DNA of 64,000 bases from Xiphydria camelus (lineage: Eukaryota; Arthropoda; Insecta; Hymenoptera; Xiphydriidae): the NCBI GenBank assembly GCA_963678675.1, contig OY783193.1, positions 30,843,082 to 30,907,081 on the forward strand. Reading direction: 5' to 3'. The stretch's first letter is position 1, and every line of letters begins with the position of its first letter. The notes below the pieces were generated by a model. That model searched no databases, had not been told where the DNA came from, and was given only the letters and a program-made list of their open reading frames with translations. Shown one piece after another: positions 12,419-22,623 of this stretch. The translations under genes and the position numbers were made by a program.

Positions 12419-12581
12419 ACAGACTGTCCCCCGCTATACACACCAGCGTGGCGAGTTGCATATCGGTTGACGCCTCCGATCCGCTGCATGGGCCATGCGC
12501 CTGTGGCGCCTGTGTCTGGCGCAAGGCGGATAACCGATATGCAACCCGCCACGCTGGCGTGTATTGAAAGGGACAGTCTGT
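12419..12581. mobile_element. Near-perfect palindromic MITE
   Basis: Arms of about 50 bases: ACAGACTGTCCCCCGCTATA through GCATATCGGTT pair with the segment ending GGGACAGTCTGT. Mismatches are few, so this is a young or structurally conserved copy. The loop is about 60 bases and GC-rich. Confidence 0.75.
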
Positions 12582-13185
12582 ATACATATAAAAGAACACG
12601 TTCTGATTGATTCATCAACGCCAAGCCAAAATCGCTGAATCTAATTACATGAAATTTAGATAGTATGTTTTTTTTTGTGACGTAAGCACCCACTATAAGA
12701 AAGGATTTTACGAAATTCTTCCTCTAAGATTGTAAAATAAAGAATGTAAGTTTGTATGAAAGTCCGTCATTTTTTAAGTTAAATCCATGAAAATTGGTAT
12801 TTGGCCTTTTAGTTAGAAATTAAAAAAAGACATATTTCAGGATTTTTGGAAATTTATCCCCTAAGAGGGTAAAATAGGGGATCAAAGTTTGCATGGGAAT
12901 TCCATTATTTTCGAATTTAAAACCATGAAAATGTCTATTAAATTTATATTTATTTCGAAATCCACGCGGACGAAATCGCAGGCGGAAAGCTAGATTTGTC
13001 GTGCACGTTCGAAGGAAATTTGCTAGTTAACCAATGCGCAGCGAGATAATCTATTAGTCAGCGCGCGAATATCATTTTGAGTAAATTCGGAAATACGACA
13101 TATTGTCACGACACTGACGTTATACGAATTTGGCGCCTAGACAAGTGAGGGTAGCCCTTTGTCGAATAATTCTTATGATATACCG

Positions 13186-14907
13186 CATGTCCTATGGCCA
13201 ACCGCGCAGGTGAGCTGCGACCTGAATTCTTGACTTCGGCAGTATTTATGGTACAGTTAGAGTGGGCTTCAGACGAGTGCGCTGCATAAGAACGAAAAGT
13301 GCCGACTGCTCTTCTAATAGCTGTCAATTCGGGAGATCGGAACGTTTCGTGTAACCTCAAAATCGTAAAGTTTTGAATTAGTAGTGAATAATTTGTAGAA
13401 GTGATGAGAAATAGGCATGAGGCGTGTAATTCGGTTGAACATCGAAAAAACCCGAATGATTGTTAACTCTCACTTCTAAACATTACTTACCATTTATTCA
13501 AAGATTCACGATTTCGAGCTTAGACTTCGATCTCCCGAATTGATAGCCATCGGGAGATCAGACGTTTCACACTTTCCGTAAGAACGCAGCGTAAGAGCGA
13601 AAAGCGTCGTCTGATTTCCCGATGGCTGTCACAATTTGGAAGATTATTTATGATTATTTCTCATCACTTCTACAAATTATTCACTACTAATTCAAAACTT
13701 TACGATTTTGAGGTTACACGAAACGCTTCGATCTCCCGAATTGACAGCTATTAGAAGAGCAGTCGACACTTTTCGTTCTTATGCAGCGCACTTGTCTGAA
13801 GCCCACTCTAACTGTACCATAAATACTGCCGAAGTCAAGAATTCAGGTCGCAGCTCACCTGCGCGGTTGGCCATAGGACATGCGGTATGTAGTGCATTGT
13901 TGATACCAGCCCCCTGCAACTCTGCGTTTCGCATGGCCAAACCGTTGTCGCCAACCGCGTGGTGGCGCAGTGTCGCTGGTCCGGCAGGCCCGGCTGAAAG
14001 CGGGCGAATGAGGTGTGAATGAAGGGGCTTGAGTGCAATGAAGCATTATTCCATTTTGTAATAAATATGTAGGGATAAGGAATTTTATGAAGTAATGGAA
14101 ATAGTCCAGTAAATGTTCGAACGAATTTTATATGAGCCAGCGCAGCCAACAGCCAGCAGCCGGCAGCAGCCAACACAGGGCCAGCGATAGGGCGCCACGT
14201 AGCGGATTAGTACGACTGGCGACAAAGCGTGGTCAAAGATATCTAATGGGAATACGTGTGAGTTGCAGGGGGCTGGTTGATACCGTATGTACCGTATGTA
14301 CCGTATGTCCCACTCTGTACGGGCCAGTTTGAAGTTACCTTCGGGGAGGCTTGGTCGGTACTTGAGTGATTTAATACCGGTAGAAGTCGAGTCGGTAGTT
14401 AGAGTTGGTGTCAATTCGGGAGATCGAAGCGTCTAACCTCGAAATTATGAATTTGTGAATAATGGTGAGTAATTTCCATTCCATTTAAATCCATAATTTT
14501 GAGGTTAGACGCTTCGATCTCCCGAATTGACACCAACTCTAACTACCGACTCGATTTCTACCGGTATTAAATCACTCAAGTACCGACCAAGCTTCCCCGA
14601 AGGTAAATTCAAACTGGCCCGTACAGAGTGGGACATACGGTATACCGATATTGCCGAAACTTTACCGACGGTCAAGAATTTTATAGTTAGAGTTGGCTTG
14701 AGAAGAGTGCGCTGTGTGTGCTGTGTGAGAGCGAAAAATGTCAAACGTCTGATTTCCCGATAGCTGTCAATTCGGAAAATCGAAGTATTGAATAATAGAC
14801 GAAACACTTCGATCTCTTGAATTAATAGCTATCGGGAAATCAGACGTTTGACACTTTTCGCTCTCACGCAGCACACACAGCGCACTCTTCTCAAGCCAAC
14901 TCTAACT
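13186..14907. repeat. Cluster of three long palindromes sharing a GTCAATTCGGGAGATCG core
   Basis: Palindrome A (13186-13887) has arms of about 230 bases separated by a spacer. Palindrome B (14299-14641) is nearly uninterrupted around 14475. Palindrome C (14684-14907) is centred near 14795. All contain the block TCGGGAGATCGAAGCGTCTA or its variants and TTAGAGTTGGTGTCAATTCG-like stretches. The same family recurs at 46440-46620 and 49873-50236. Mirror-image open frames in arm A (13106-13360 minus, 13708-14022 plus) are by-products of the palindrome, not genes. Confidence 0.7.
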
Positions 14908-15484
14908 ACCTAAATTACCTCTACTAAAATTCTACCTCTACTCTACCAACTACTACCTCTAGGTACGGTACTAAAATTCTTGACCGTCGGTAAAGTTTCG
15001 ACAATGTCGGTATCTCTGCTTGTTTAATGCGAGGGATGATACATACGGTACATACCTTATTGACTATGGGTTAGAATACGATCGATGGTATGACATTTCT
15101 ACGATAATACCTATATTGCCAGCTGTAGTTTTAGAATTCAGGTAACACATAATCCTTTTTAAGCAGCTGCCGGTTGAAGCGAGACCGAATAAGAGGGAGT
15201 CTACTATACCAAGCGTCGATGACGTACTTTGATTATCCCCGATAGCAAAGTGGCACCACAATGACTGCACACTGCTTTCATGCGGTGCATTCGAGTGCAT
15301 GCACTGGGGTGTCCATCTGTCTGTCCACCGTGAAGCCACACTGCAGTCACGTAGTGTAAGCACGGTGGATAAAGTAGGATTTTGCAAAAAGGGGGCGATA
15401 AAGTAGGATTTTGCAAGAAAGGGAGCGCGCTGCCTCCTGCCAAACCCGCGTACTAGGTATAGTGTCGGATTTTTTTTCAAACCC

Positions 15485-15580
15485 TACCCGGTCGGGACTC
15501 GAACCTACGATCTTCAGGAGATGCTTCGAGACTAGGAATGGCTTTCGCATTCTACCAATTGCGCCAACGACTCTTTAAGT
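15485..15580 (-). repeat. tRNA-like A-box/B-box sequence, possible SINE head
   Basis: On the minus strand TGGCGCAATTGG (15555-15566) resembles a pol III A box and GGTTCGAGTCC (15494-15504) is a textbook B box. The acceptor stem does not pair and the region between the arms is too long for a normal cloverleaf, so this is a tRNA-derived SINE fragment or tRNA pseudogene rather than a working tRNA. Confidence 0.35.
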
Positions 15581-15592
15581 GGTCGTAGCTAA

Positions 15593-15680
15593 AACCGGCC
15601 TTTTTTTATACAATTAACACTGAGATATCTCGGTAAAAATATTTAAATTATCTCAGTGTCGCATTGTATAAAGGCCGGTT
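15593..15680. repeat. Hairpin with AACCGGCC ends next to a TA microsatellite
   Basis: AACCGGCCTTTTTTTATACA pairs with TGTATAAAGGCCGGTT, and the inner CACTGAGATA with TATCTCAGTG. A (TA)n run follows at about 15680-15702. Confidence 0.6.
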
Positions 15681-15990
15681 TATATATATATATATATATA
15701 TCTCATTAAATTTTTTAGAATAATTTGATACTTGCGATATGAAAGCGATTACTAGTAGCGATTATGATAATTAATCATTCATTATGTATGGAATAATTCA
15801 GTACAATTTGCACTGTTTGAAACATCATTATAATATCAATTTTGTTATTTTCTAATTTAAAAATTTTGCTATCGGGGTTTGAAATCAGTTAATTGTAAAA
15901 TTGTAAATGCGCAGATCAAAATTTACAACTAGTTACAAATAGCTTTCTGCGAATAAACCTATTATTATATCAATTTTGTTATTTTCTAAT

Positions 15991-16246
15991 TTAGCACGTT
16001 CGCTGCGGAACGCTCGGCTCCCGCGTGAGGGTGGCTACAGTGCCTCCCACGCGGAAGCCGTGGATACGCAGCGAGTGAACACGTTCCCTGCGTATAAAAA
16101 TGACTGATTGTGAGTTAACCTCCGTACTGAAATCTTGAAATTTGCGTAAAACTATGTATGGTGGCGTACCGCGGAAGCCGCGTCATCCTCCCAGGAGACA
16201 CAGCCACCTTACGCGGGAGCCGCGTGTTCCGCAGCGAACGTGTTAA
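15991..16246. mobile_element. MITE with (T)TAACACGTTCGCTGCGGAA ends
   Basis: The left end TTAGCACGTTCGCTGCGGAA is mirrored by the right end TTCCGCAGCGAACGTGTTAA. The interior contains three related copies of a GCGGGAGCCGCG/CACGCGGAAGCCGTGG motif in both orientations. TTAA on the right suggests a piggyBac-type target site; the left TTAG is a mutated copy. A short element with similar termini is at 42516-42606. Confidence 0.6.
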
Positions 16247-17695
16247 CAATTTTGTGAAGACAGTGAATTTACCGATATTTATGGTCGGTAAATTTACGAA
16301 GAGTGCACGTCGAAAAGGCACCGTGACTGCACTGAGTGTAAGCACTGTGTCTTTACGCCGTGAACCACCAAGTGTGTTCACTGTGTAGCCACGGTGCTCT
16401 CTCTTATTGTTAGTTGTGTACGCCACGCGATTATGGCACGGTGAGACCACAGTGGTGCCACCACGTGGCAGCACTGCGTGCGGCTAGTGTGTAAATGCAC
16501 GCTTTGCTCTCTCTCTCTCTATCGGGGTATATAAAGAATAATATTGCTCCCTCCAAATGATACCTATACCCATAATAAATATGTATACTCTCTCCCACTT
16601 TTTCTACCGCTAATATAGGTACTCTGTTCTCCGCATTGTAATTGATTATATATTGCGGTAATTCTATCTCTATCACACGAATATCCCTTGATTATGGTTC
16701 CTTATTATGTATGCAACTGATAAAATATGACGTACAGTGTAGCTTTCTAATTTCAATATTAGTCGAAATGATCAAACATTGAAAGTGTAAAACGTAAAAT
16801 CTTGTCTTACCATTCAAATCAAGCAAATCCTATACCTATAGGCGAATGCAGACCGTCAAATTTTCCATCAAACCTTCCATTAAATTTACCGATGTTACCG
16901 ATAAATGACTATTTCTAGCCCAGTTTCCAGCATTTTAATTGGTGGAGAAGTAATAACGCTGGTAAATTTGACAAAATGTTTGAAACGAAAATTTGATCAT
17001 ATGCGCACGGGCCTTGGACATATATTTTAATTATCGACAAATCAATTTTCAAGCGGCGGATGCGCGTCCTGTACGCGAATTGCGTCATTTGCAAAAATTT
17101 TATGACCGACTCGAGAGCGTCAAGGGGGACGGGCCAACTCACGAGCCAGCGTCCGACAATAATTTCGCGTCGTGTGAAATACCGCGCGGCCTCGCAGGAG
17201 CCGTACACGCGCCCGCGCTCTCGAAATATCCGGGATAATTGCAAACGCCGCGATATGCAGGGGACGTGATAGAGATCCGACAATGAGCTTGCGGTGCGGC
17301 ACAGACTGCGGTTACCTGTGCTTTGAGCAGAATGCATATTCAGGCGAACATTTTCGATGGTGCAATGCTACATAACGCAACGAGAAATGATTTCTATAAT
17401 TTGAATTGGAATAAGCCAACGTTTAGTCATTCATCGCTTATATCAGATATATATATTTTGATGCGAATAAATGTTGTGTAATCCAAATAAATGATTATGG
17501 GAACACGGGGTAATGGAGGACAGCAGGTAATGGCCCTCACTGTATTATCGAATTTCATAAATAAGATTTTACCTAAATGATAGGCACGTTATCTCGAGAA
17601 AGATACACTGTACAAATTCTGCGGTGTGGATCTATATAGACCATTTTTACTGTTAGATAACAATGGCTTAAGATTGAACGACACCAGGTGTGGTA
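16247..17695. other. Intergenic, no gene recognised
   Basis: AT-rich apart from GC-richer DNA at about 17060-17300. Contains a (CT)n run near 16507-16522. The overlapping opposite-strand open frames at 16915-17337 lack recognisable domains and probably reflect local base composition. Confidence 0.5.
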
Positions 17696-17819
17696 CGAGG
17701 GTCATTTGAACATTTTCCGGTCTTTTTAGGAAAAACACATATTTCAAGGTAAAAAAAATGTATTTCTTAACATAGTCTCCTCGTAACTCAATACATTTAA
17801 TCCATCGTTTCTCCCAACC

Positions 17820-17855
17820 CACAGTGGGACCAAATCCCGAAAAGCTGGCCAAAAT
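17820..17855 (+). repeat. Left terminal inverted repeat, RSS-like
   Basis: The heptamer CACAGTG is followed by GGACC, 15 bases, then GGCCAAAAT. Read as a recombination signal, the A-rich box starts 20 bases after the heptamer (CAAAATTCG starts at 23). The heptamer equals the V(D)J consensus; the A-rich box is only loosely like the RSS nonamer. Confidence 0.85.
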
Positions 17856-17876
17856 TCGAAAACGTGTATAATCGAG

Positions 17877-18447
17877 GTGAAATTGAGTACTCGAGGGTTT
17901 TTGGGGTCGCTGATTACGAATCCAAAGTCAAAATATCGAAAAACAATATGGCGGATCCAATATGGTGGAAAGGTTCCTCAAAAATTGATCGAATCTGGGT
18001 GAAATTGAGAACTTGGAGGTTTTTGGGGTCGCTGATTACGAATCCAAAGTCAAAATATCGAAAAACAATATGGCGGATCCAATATGGTGGAAAGATTCCT
18101 CAAAAATTGATCGAATCTGGGTGAAATTGAGTACTTGGGGGTTTTTGGGGTCGCTGATTACGAATCCAAAGTCAAAATATCGAAAAACAATATGGCGGAT
18201 CCAATATGGTGGAAAGATTCCTCAAAAATTGATCGAATCTGGGTGAAATTGAGTACTTGGGGGTTTTTTGGGTCGCTGATTACGAATCCAAAGTCAAAAT
18301 ATCGAAAAACAATATGGCGGATCCAATATGGTGGAAAGGTTCCTCAAAAATTGATCGAATCTGGGTGAAATTGAGTACTTGGGGGTTTTTGGGGTCGCTG
18401 ATTACGAATCCAGTCAACATTTTTAAAAACAATATGGCGGATCCAAT
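17877..18447. repeat. 122-bp tandem repeat array inside the RAG1-like transposon
   Basis: Units start at 17877, 17999, 18121 and 18243, with a partial one at 18365 that degenerates near 18410-18447. Each begins GTGAAATTGAG and contains ATTACGAATCCAAAGTCAAA and AATATGGCGGATCCAATATG. Units are almost identical. Because 122 is not a multiple of 3, the repeated 77-codon open frames are chance products. The array lies between the left end and the 3' end of the transposase gene. Confidence 0.95.
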
Positions 18448-18917
18448 AGATATAGTGTGTTTCAAAATGTTTGTGCTTAAAGGCAAACTAATGTTACACA
18501 TCTTAAATTTGAAGTATAATATACAGGGTGGGATATAAAGTTCCGAATAGTAGTATTATTCTAAAACTACAAATTTTGGAAATTATCTTTTCTGTATAGA
18601 GGAGTGGGGGACCGATTTCACAATTACTGGCCAAAATTTTGTAACTTTCAGAATCAAACGATAATATAGTCCCAATTAATAGAAAAATTCTTTTAAAAAA
18701 TTGTGAACAACATGTAATAGGTTTAGGGGGTGCAAATATGGAGAAATTTAATTGAATTATAATAAAAGAGCATATATATGGTTAACACGTAATGTAATTA
18801 CTTTATTTATAAACTAATTTAAATAGAACATTTTCAAAATTAATCTTGTAAATTATTTCAAAAAAGTATCACATAACAAGTGGCGGTACAATGAACGAAA
18901 ATCCCTCCCAAAAAATA

Positions 18918-20785
18918 TTAGAACTCGTCGTCATCGGAGGTTTCTGTTTCGGTTGCACTTTCTAAAGATGATGCTGCGGGGAAACTTTCTGTGGTAATGT
19001 CACAGTAAACGTCTGGCTCCAAAAGTAGTTCTAGTACAGCAGGATCCATGGGGCCACTTAGTTTTCCAGGTAATTTTCTTAAACTGCTTATATATGGATC
19101 GGATGATACTAAGAGACAGTGAAGAAGGTCTTCATTTGTGGCTTCTCTGGATACTTTTCTAGTATGGCCTCTTCTATACGCTTTCAAGTCTTTATTCCTA
19201 CATTCTTGAGCCTCTTCCGAAAATTGGCCTATAGGCAGGACAGCACACTGTATAATGTCAGCACCATGCACCAGAATTTTGTGAACGCTGGCTGGCATAT
19301 AATACCAGTCATATTCCCACACGTATATTCTGGCCGTATCTATAGCATATGTTTTAAATTTGTCTACATGTATATTGTGCCTTGATGATAATGCTTGCAA
19401 AATTGTCCTTGCTCTTTTTAGCAACTCTAAGTTCAACCCGGTAATTTCCGATGACTTTTCTGCCGAATTGAAAAATCGTCGGGCAGTGTTGCCATCATTC
19501 GATGTACCGCTTCCCCCAGGTCTCACTTTGTCAATCAGAAGTCCCATTTCCTCCCGAAATCTTTTTTGGATGAGTTCTTTCTTTTTTTGTAGTAAAGACA
19601 TATTTTCTCCGCGAGCTTGCCACTTTTTAAAATCTAGCCTATAGGCAATGTGCAAAAAGCACTCTAAAAACCGAATCCATGCATGGAGTGTAGAGAGCCC
19701 GAATTTAAAGGTTTCTGGATCAGCTGATTTCTTCAGAGCCTCGTCAATATCATTCATTTGCTTCGGAGATGCCTTACAAACGTAGCAGATTTGGGCAGAA
19801 TGTGTCGAAGTGGCTGCGTTACAGATCTTTCCATCGACCATTGTTAGAGACAGAATATGGGTGATAGAAAATTCTTTGTCTTCGATCTTTGTTTTGAACG
19901 GAATTAGGTTTTGAATTTGTTGTTCAACACGATGAATTTCTTCCTGAGACAATGCAGTTGTTTCCTTTTTAAATTGAAATTTAATGGGTCTGCAATAACG
20001 TACTGACGATGGCCGGGGATTTTGCCAAATGATTAATTTAGTGCCATCAATCTTATTAGCATATAGCTGTAAAGGCACAAGGGATGTCATAAAAATATCT
20101 GTGTCCGTGCTTCCGTCAGTCAATCTTTGTTTATATTCACTATGTCCAGTGGACCCGTCACACCCCCACTTTGATATTAATGTAAGATTAGATGATATTT
20201 CTTCTACAGAAATCGTACGCAGAACTAAATCTTGTGTTAAAAGAATTCTTTGCAGAGTCAAATCAAGAAGAGCTTGCAAATTGACTTCAGCACTTAATTC
20301 AGAAACTATCACATCTTCTTTTGAAGGATAGCACAGCTCTTTTGCTTTTTCTATTTTCTTGTAGCTAGGATATATGTCTGCATTTTTTTCTTTATTCAAT
20401 AAACGTATATTTGCGTATTGCCTCTTCGTTAGTTTTGTGTCCACAATCAACGACACGGCTTCATCAGGAGTGACTTTTATGGGGTCTACTTTAGAACCCA
20501 TCCACGCCTTTCTAATCTTTGAAGCTGTAGTAGGAGAAGATTCCACAACTTCTTGTACCAATTTCGCAGCGTCGTGCTTTCCTTCCGATCTTAATAGCGA
20601 ACCCACTGCATAGGAAAGCTTTCCGGGGCTTGAAGCCATGATTAGTTCCTTTGTTTTCCTTCGCTTGCTGCGTTCACTACTTCCTTGAAAATGAAGTGAA
20701 GGCCGACCGACCCCTGATGACGTAGCTGCACAGGGCGTGGAGGTTTGCTCAAAAAGTTCCGTGGTTTTGAATAGTAAAACGTCAC
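18918..20785 (-). CDS. RAG1-like transposase, exon 3 (catalytic core)
   Basis: The largest uninterrupted frame in the window: 622 codons from the acceptor to TAA. It includes the whole DDE and zinc-binding core. An internal Met at 20639 would give a 573-residue product that still holds all catalytic and zinc residues, so a truncated but core-complete protein is conceivable. HAWIRFLECFLHIAYRLDFK and MGLLIDKVRPGGSGTSNDGN match the RAG1 segments following the CxxC ligands and preceding NGNFARKL, respectively. Confidence 0.9.
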
Positions 20786-20795
20786 CTTTAAAACG

Positions 20796-21647
20796 AAAGG
20801 ATTAATTGTATAATTTTATCCTTATTAATTTAAGTAAATATAGTGGAATCAATCTAAATTTCGTACAAAAAGTTGGGCTTCAGGGCATGAAAATTACACC
20901 AATCGATAGCTGGAGGTCCCAATATTGACATATCAAAATGTATCATCTGCCAATTCCCGGGGAAATTTATAATTAATTAAAGACTATCGAAGTTTTGGCC
21001 CTAAGCCACTTTAATCATTCATTTCTCCTATATTATTAACTCGAAAAAAAAATGAAGCTACTAATTTGTAGCGGGGAAAATTTACTATAACATTGATGCG
21101 AGAACCTACATGACAAAATGCACGGTTAATTTATAATAATTTTTTGAAAGTCCCGGTGTACGAAAAAAAAATAAGCTACGCATGGCGCGTATTACGTGGT
21201 TACCATGGGAACAGCTGATTGCTTGGCGAAACATGCTCAGAAATTACATTCGTACACCGGGACTTTCAAAAAATTATTACAAATTAACTGTACATTTTGT
21301 TATGTAGGTTCTCTCATCAATTTTATAGTACATTTTCCCCGCTACAAATTAGTAGCTTCATTTTTTTGGATTGAGTAAATAATATAGGAGAAATGAATGA
21401 TTAAAGTGGCTTAGGGCCAAAACTTCGATAGTTTTTAATTAGTTATAAATTTTCCCGGGAATTGACAGATGATACATTTTGATATGTTAATATTGAGACC
21501 TCCAGCTATCGATTGGTCTAATTTTCATGCCCTGAAGCCCAACTTCTTGTACACCATATATCCAATGTCTAGATTGATTCCACTAATATATATAATAGAG
21601 AGAAAGGATTAATTGTATAATTTTATCCTTATTAATTTAAGTAAATA
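20796..21647. mobile_element. Foldback element in transposase intron 2, bounded by 46-bp direct repeat
   Basis: Arms of about 330 bases (roughly 20842-21172 and 21243-21587) are mirrored, from TAGTGGAATCAATCTA on the left to TAGATTGATTCCACTA on the right. Outside them the AGGATTAATTGTATAATTTT block, about 46 bases in all, is present both at 20797-20842 and 21602-21647. Collapsing one copy and the foldback leaves an intron of about 60 nt, the usual short insect size, so the foldback is a later insertion that duplicated an unusually long target stretch. Confidence 0.8.
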
Positions 21648-21652
21648 CATAC

Positions 21653-21904
21653 CTTCCAACTAAGCTTTGTTGTCTTTTAGAAACCGGTCTTTAGTACGAT
21701 TACACCTGGTCCATTTTGAAACAAGTTGATTACAAAATCTGCTCAAATTCAGAATTATCTCTTGCCTATGTTCTTCAACAATTTCATCTCCGAAAGAATT
21801 TATTATCGTGTTCTCAAATTCTTTCGCTTTTTGTTTATAAGAAATACTAGACATCAGTTGCCAAGCATTAAATAATTCGAGGCGTGTATAAGAGACTCTT
21901 CCAT
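21653..21904 (-). CDS. RAG1-like transposase, exon 2
   Basis: 252 nt between acceptor CATCTTTCAG and donor GGAAG/GTATGT. It encodes the N-terminal RVSYTRLELFNAWQLMSS segment and a charged helical stretch, and contains the TAG at 21662-21660, four codons before the donor. Without the stop the frame runs through the splice into exon 3 exactly. Confidence 0.8.
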
Positions 21905-22368
21905 CTGAAAGATGAAAACACCATACGATATGGACATGTTAAATTAGAGAGAGTGAGGGTTGATTTTTTAAAGAATATTTTGACGTTTTTTTATTACGAA
22001 AAAGTGAGTTACAGTGATTAAGTGTAGGTTTGATACGCGTTAATAATTATACAGAAACAATAAGTTATTACAAAGTAAATCCAAATTTGAATAAAATCTG
22101 AAGTGACATGCTCAAGTAAAAAAATATCTACCACAAAAAGGGGCAAAAACGGGCAGAAAAGTTTTGTGTCATTAGATACAACAAACCTTTAGCTACATTT
22201 TAGTTAAAAGAACAAAGCTGGAACACGCTGGAAATGTTACTTTAACTCTAGTTGAAATTAAAATTTAACTTCTTCGAAACTAATTTTTCATGTTAACTTT
22301 AATGTGTGATTTCTACACAATTAAATGGCTAAATTGCTTATATTTATATATCAAAATGAAGTACTTAC

Positions 22369-22387
22369 GCTGAATAATATCCTCCAT
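22369..22387 (-). CDS. RAG1-like transposase, exon 1 (start codon exon)
   Basis: A 19-nt coding exon (MEDIIQ plus one base) with a consensus donor C/GTAAGT. It joins exon 2 in phase to give MEDIIQHGRVSYTR. It lies 272 bp from the right terminus, leaving room for a promoter and 5' UTR. The tiny size makes this the least certain exon. Confidence 0.65.
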
Positions 22388-22623
22388 ATCGCACTTTATC
22401 ATTCACTTTAACACAAAGTCTGTAAAAACTGTTTGAATCGGACACCATTCGGCTTACGATTTGACGCTAGAAGAACGCTTCGTACAACTTGTCACTTCAA
22501 CTGCATGAAAGAGACTATTATTGAGGGTAAACCTGTACATTACTGATTACATCGTTGCATTCGGATATTCAGCTACGCATTATGACTCATTCTGAAGGAA
22601 TTTTAATGACTTTAAAATTTGCT

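Larger units (their letters stand above)
9831..13185. other. Intergenic repeat-rich DNA
   Basis: No gene is recognised. It holds several inverted-repeat elements listed separately (11150-11440, 11630-11857, 12419-12581). Segments around 10447-11030 repeat a GGCAATATT(A/T)GGAACAC motif in both orientations, probably a decayed MITE. The open frame at 10058-10342 has no recognisable domain. Confidence 0.5.
18918..22387 (-). pseudogene. RAG1-like transposase, 3 exons, 712 codons with one in-frame TAG
   Basis: DNA-cutting DDE transposase of the RAG1/Transib type, expected to nick at the element ends via a hairpin intermediate. Exons (minus): 22387-22369, 21904-21653 and 20785-18918; donors GTAAGT and GTATGT, acceptors TTTCAG and TTAAAG; phases agree. 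Residues: GRVSYTRLELFNAWQL near 8-23; GVGRPSLHFQ and SKRRKTKEL near 115-138; KWGCDGSTGHSEYK with catalytic D300; LTMVDGKICNA with D408; zinc ligands ICYVC (C424, C427) and VHKILVHGAD (H592, H597); GQFSEEAQECRNK with E618. The D300-D408 interval of 108 equals mouse RAG1 D600-D708, HxxxxH spacing is identical, and E618 aligns with RAG1 E962. An acidic tail ends the protein. Codon 88 is TAG (21662-21660), where Trp is likely in the ancestor, so this copy is probably inactive unless a start further in is used. AATAAA lies at 18807-18802. Confidence 0.88.

Noticed and set aside
13106..14022. Mirror-image 84- and 104-codon frames starting MRLHET
   Set aside because: Generated by palindrome A; no family similarity.
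17864..18538. Series of 77-93-codon overlapping plus-strand open frames
   Set aside because: They are the 122-bp tandem units read in successive frames; the unit length is not a multiple of three and no domain is present.
19640..19700. Apparent loss of the second catalytic Asp at the HAWIRF motif of the RAG1-like protein
   Set aside because: I first aligned LHAWIR with RAG1 LHCDIG and thought D708 was lost. Counting from the ICxxC zinc ligand shows RAG1 D708 lies upstream of it, matching D408 here (LTMVDGK), so the triad is intact.
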